From Phycisphaerales bacterium (lineage in GTDB: Bacteria > Planctomycetota > Phycisphaerae > Phycisphaerales > UBA1924), in the NCBI GenBank assembly GCA_020853815.1, contig JADYYE010000118.1:40993-104992 (forward strand): DNA of 64,000 bases, given 5' to 3'. The position numbers were made by a program, and so were the translations under genes. Of the stretch, positions 61,474-64,000 are shown piece by piece. The notes below the pieces were generated by a model, which was not told the DNA's origin, made no database searches, and saw only the letters and a list, made by a program, of their open reading frames with translations. Numbering within the stretch: position 1 is the stretch's first letter; each line of letters starts with the position of its first letter.

Positions 61474-62220
61474 ATGACCCTCCCCATGACGATCCGGCCT
61501 GTCCATCGCCGTCATCTGGTCCCGATCGTCGGGCTGCTGACGGCAATCGCGTTTATGGCCGCGTCGATGGGCGTGGTGCCCTCGCCGGCGATGGTCGCGG
61601 GCTGGTTCGGCGTGGTGTGGTCGTCGCCCTATCCGTGCCAGGACCACGCCTGCGGCTGCGCCTCGGCCCATGAATGCTGGACCGAGTGCTGTTGCCACAC
61701 CGAGCACGAGCGGCTTATCTGGGCGATCGAGCACGGCGTGCTGCCGCCCGCGGGCGTCACATTTACCGATGAACAGTGGATCGCGGCGGCCAACGCCGTC
61801 CGGCCGGGGATCGCACACTGCTCGCTGTGCGTCGAGACGCTGAAAACGTCGCTGGCGAGGGGCATCGCGGTTCATGGCGAGTCAGAGAGCGATCACTCGC
61901 GTGTCGCGTCGTGCTGCGGGGAATCGAAATCATGCGACGAGCCGGCGCCTCGTGCGGCGTCCAAGGCCGGTTCGTGCTGTGAGACTTCGTCGGCCGCGCA
62001 CGCGACCGAATCCAAGGAGGCTCCAGCGCGCTGGGGCATGTCGGCCCTGTCTTGCAAAGGAAAGAGCGTGCTCCTGGCGGTCGGCTTCCCGCCTATGCCC
62101 CGCGTTGCGGGGATGGGCGACCTGTTGCCCGCGCCCGAGTTCTTTGAGCCGATCGCGACGGTCGACGATCACGCGGCGTCGCGCCCGCTCGATCCGACGG
62201 TGCCTCCTCCCCGAGCCTGA
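61474..62220 (+). CDS. Cys-rich membrane-anchored protein of unknown function
   Basis: A 248-residue protein with one N-terminal helix (residues ~15-35) and 15 cysteines outside. They fall in CQDHACGCASAHECWTECCCH (55-75), a pair at 116-119, and the CC/C clusters at 147-154 and 168-169. The block with ECCCHTEHERLIWAIEHGV is familiar from conserved planctomycete and proteobacterial proteins of unknown function. The Cys/His density suggests metal binding, perhaps copper or zinc. It heads a locus with a pseudopilin and a Met/His-rich secreted protein, opposite nnrS. Confidence 0.7.
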   Translation: MTLPMTIRPVHRRHLVPIVGLLTAIAFMAASMGVVPSPAMVAGWFGVVWSSPYPCQDHACGCASAHECWTECCCHTEHERLIWAIEHGVLPPAGVTFTDEQWIAAANAVRPGIAHCSLCVETLKTSLARGIAVHGESESDHSRVASCCGESKSCDEPAPRAASKAGSCCETSSAAHATESKEAPARWGMSALSCKGKSVLLAVGFPPMPRVAGMGDLLPAPEFFEPIATVDDHAASRPLDPTVPPPRA

Positions 62221-62365
62221 GGCGAAGTCTCCGGGGCCCGCCCGCGCGTGACACGCTTCGGGCCTGCGCCTGACGCGCGCATCGCGGCGCCCTCCCGTGA
62301 CATCGTGAGTCCCGACTGATCGGCCTCGTGCTTCGGCGTGGTTTCATGCCGGAAAGGAGCCGCCC

Positions 62366-63046
62366 ATGGTTTGGCGCCGCGCCACATGCGCGATCGGCTT
62401 CACGCTGATCGAGCTGCTGGTGGTGATCGCGATCATCTCGCTGTTGATCGGCCTGTTGCTCCCCTCGCTGGGGAGCGCGCGCGAGGCCTCGCGCGCGGCC
62501 AAGTGCCTGTCCCAGCTGCGCACGCTGGGCCAGTTCACCCACGCCTATGCCGACGCCAACCGCGACCAGATGGTCCACAGCGAGCACTCCGCCAGCGCGA
62601 CTCGCACCATGCCCTGGGGCTACGCGTTCTTTGAGTACGTGAACGGCTCACGCTTCACAACCAAGGACGCGGCGTGGGATGCGGTGTTCAACGGCGTGTA
62701 CCGCTGCCCGTCCGACCGGCGTCGCGAGCGATGGAGCTACGGGTACAACTCGTACTACGAGCTCGTCTCGTTCGAGACCAAGGGACGTACGTGGCACAAG
62801 CTGAGCCAGGCACCGCGTCCGTTCTCGACCGTGGTGTTCGGTGAATTACTGAATACCACGAGCGCGGACCACGTGATGGCGCACTTCTGGGTTCAGCAGG
62901 ACGCGCCGCCGGAGATCGATCCGTTCCGCCACAAGTCGTCCACGGGCGTGCTGTTCCTCGATGGGCACGCCGCGGACGTGAAGTTCGAGAAAGTGTTCAA
63001 TCGTTCCGAGAGTCTTGACTGTTTCAATCCCGAGACGGCCCGCTAG
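62366..63046 (+). CDS. H-X9-DG pseudopilin (DUF1559-like)
   Basis: A 226-residue protein with prepilin signal [21 protein letters not shown] at ~11-31. Near the C-terminus is the H-X9-DG motif ([14 protein letters not shown]), typical of planctomycete pseudopilins. GGAAAGGAG precedes the ATG. Such proteins are numerous in this group and presumed to form surface pseudopili. It lies between the Cys-rich membrane protein and a Met/His-rich secreted protein. Confidence 0.85.
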   Translation: MVWRRATCAIGFTLIELLVVIAIISLLIGLLLPSLGSAREASRAAKCLSQLRTLGQFTHAYADANRDQMVHSEHSASATRTMPWGYAFFEYVNGSRFTTKDAAWDAVFNGVYRCPSDRRRERWSYGYNSYYELVSFETKGRTWHKLSQAPRPFSTVVFGELLNTTSADHVMAHFWVQQDAPPEIDPFRHKSSTGVLFLDGHAADVKFEKVFNRSESLDCFNPETAR

Positions 63047-63073
63047 GCCGCCTCTCACAAAGAGAGACATGAC

Positions 63074-63694
63074 ATGAAGGTTTCGATCGTTGTCGTTCCC
63101 GTTCTGCTCGCCTCTGCCGGCGCCGCGTCGGCGCAGATGCCGCACATGGGCGGCGACATGAAGCACGTAATGGTTCATCGCATGATGGACGACGTGATGG
63201 TGATGGTGGACACGATGGTCCCCACGCCCGAGCTGCGGAACTACGCCGAGATGTACATGGGCAACGCGTCGGTGCTCAACGACACGTGGTACAACGCGCA
63301 GTACGGGTGGGTGAAGGAGGGCACCTGGACGCCGCCCACCGGCGCGTTCGTCTGGATCGAGCAGACCTCCGCCACCCCCGGGCTCATGGCCTACAAGGGC
63401 GGACGCATGAACAACATGGGATCGCACACGTTCGAGCCGATCTTCGGCACGGACGGCTCGTCGCCGCGCATCATGTGGGACGGCATGATGCTGCACAACT
63501 GGTACGCCGTGTCCGCGCCCGGCGGGACGTACGAGGCGACCTACAAGGTCTACTTCGGCGACGCGAGCGGCACGCCGCTCGACGGCTACGGCGCGGGCGA
63601 GGCGACGCTCACCTGGAACGCGGTGCCCACGCCCGGCGCGGCGATGACGCTGGCGCTGGGCGGGCTGTGCGCCAGGCGTCGGCGTCGTTCGTAG
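63074..63694 (+). CDS. Secreted Met/His-rich protein with C-terminal sorting tail
   Basis: A 206-residue protein with a signal peptide ending ASAQ. The first ~30 mature residues hold ten Met and four His (MPHMGGDMKHVMVHRMMDD), as in copper-binding segments. The end is VPTPGAAMTLALGGLCARRRRR, a PEP-CTERM-like sorting signal: motif, helix and basic cluster. It would be anchored or exported at the outer surface. It follows the pseudopilin by 27 bp. Metal binding is inferred from composition only. Confidence 0.78.
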   Translation: MKVSIVVVPVLLASAGAASAQMPHMGGDMKHVMVHRMMDDVMVMVDTMVPTPELRNYAEMYMGNASVLNDTWYNAQYGWVKEGTWTPPTGAFVWIEQTSATPGLMAYKGGRMNNMGSHTFEPIFGTDGSSPRIMWDGMMLHNWYAVSAPGGTYEATYKVYFGDASGTPLDGYGAGEATLTWNAVPTPGAAMTLALGGLCARRRRRS

Positions 63695-63749
63695 TCGTTG
63701 CGAAGTTCGAAACTGTCCGGCGTTTCTTCCGCGCCGGTCGGTGAGATCC

Positions 63750-63779
63750 GGCGTCCCCGCGGTTGCGCGTGGGGACGCC
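63750..63779 (+). terminator. Perfect 9 bp hairpin after the Met/His-rich gene
   Basis: GGCGTCCCC and GGGGACGCC flank a 12-base loop, 55 bp after the stop. No T-run follows, so it is a transcript-end hairpin of uncertain type. Confidence 0.45.
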
Positions 63780-63900
63780 CATCCCGCCGACGGGCGCGCC
63801 GATCTTCGGCGGCACGTCGCGCAGTCAACGCAAGAAATGTCCTGAAAGGAACCTCATGAAATCAGTGCTTGCTTTGCTCTGTCCAAAACATCTTTCAGAA

Positions 63901-64000
63901 TCAAAAAACCGCGGAGGCCCGGCGTGCGTAGAGCATGGCATGGCACAGAAGCGGCGTGAGCGTGGGCTCTTCGGGCAGGCGGTCGTCTCGGCCGGGGATC
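63901..64000 (-). CDS. C-terminal fragment of a gene running off the right edge
   Basis: On the minus strand 32 codons read GRDDRLPEEPTLTPLLCH ... ARRASAVF and then a TGA. Third-position GC is about 78 percent, like real genes here. The competing plus-strand frame from an ATG at 63856 has weaker codon bias. The family is not recognisable from so short a piece. Confidence 0.4.
   Translation of the reverse strand, partial: IPGRDDRLPEEPTLTPLLCHAMLYARRASAVF

Noticed and set aside
63856..64000. Plus-strand frame from an ATG at 63856, behind GAAAGGAAC, running to the window edge.
   Set aside because: Its codon bias is weaker than the minus-strand frame ending at 63901, and the translation shows no signal or domain; the minus-strand fragment is preferred.

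Overview
The window is high-GC DNA that reads like a member of the Planctomycetota, most likely class Phycisphaerae. The clues are H-X9-DG pseudopilins, a secreted protein ending in a PTPGA...ARRRR sorting tail, a TIGR03790-type protein, several membrane proteins ending in a CxxCGYxL...CPECG zinc ribbon, and an MqnC of the futalosine menaquinone route. No rRNA, tRNA, CRISPR array, phage gene or transposase was recognised.

The first 34.8 kb is mostly core metabolism and envelope genes: the end of a GCS2-like ligase, mqnC, an oxidative pentose-phosphate run (gnd, zwf, pgl), citrate synthase, rhomboid with trpF, a trans-sulfuration enzyme, trpS, trpC, a SpoIIE phosphatase, cyclodeaminase, two glycosyltransferase genes, an MsbA-like exporter and ogt. 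Within it lie a small pseudopilin / Cys-rich protein / MauE locus (16.8-19.2 kb) and several islands of degenerate tandem decamer repeats.

The centre of interest is 34.9-51.8 kb, a compact c-type cytochrome island. One unit on the minus strand encodes NHL lipoprotein, pentaheme cytochrome, outer-membrane beta-barrel, second NHL lipoprotein and an 11-12-heme cytochrome. Next to it stand a separately transcribed tetraheme cytochrome of 206 residues, whose size and heme layout recall OmcE-type nanowire subunits, and a hexaheme cytochrome. The same island carries its own maturation genes (resB, ccsA, and a ccmC/ccmD pair), a sigma-54 activator, and a histidine-kinase-like partner lacking the ATPase domain. 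Four near-consensus sigma-54 promoters (GG-N10-GC with TGGCAC/TTGC boxes) precede the four transcription units. Paired TTCCC-N6-GGGAA-type dyads lie upstream of two or three of them. Two inverted copies of a ~100 bp element with terminal inverted repeats bracket the island. The reading proposed here is a self-contained, sigma-54-controlled extracellular electron-transfer system in a planctomycete.

The last 12 kb holds a lipoprotein, a hybrid histidine kinase, a permuted papain-like protein, an O-methyltransferase, two zinc-ribbon membrane proteins, a TIGR03790-like protein and NnrS. A divergent locus follows with a Cys-rich membrane protein, an H-X9-DG pseudopilin and a Met/His-rich secreted protein. 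A gene on the minus strand probably runs off the right edge.
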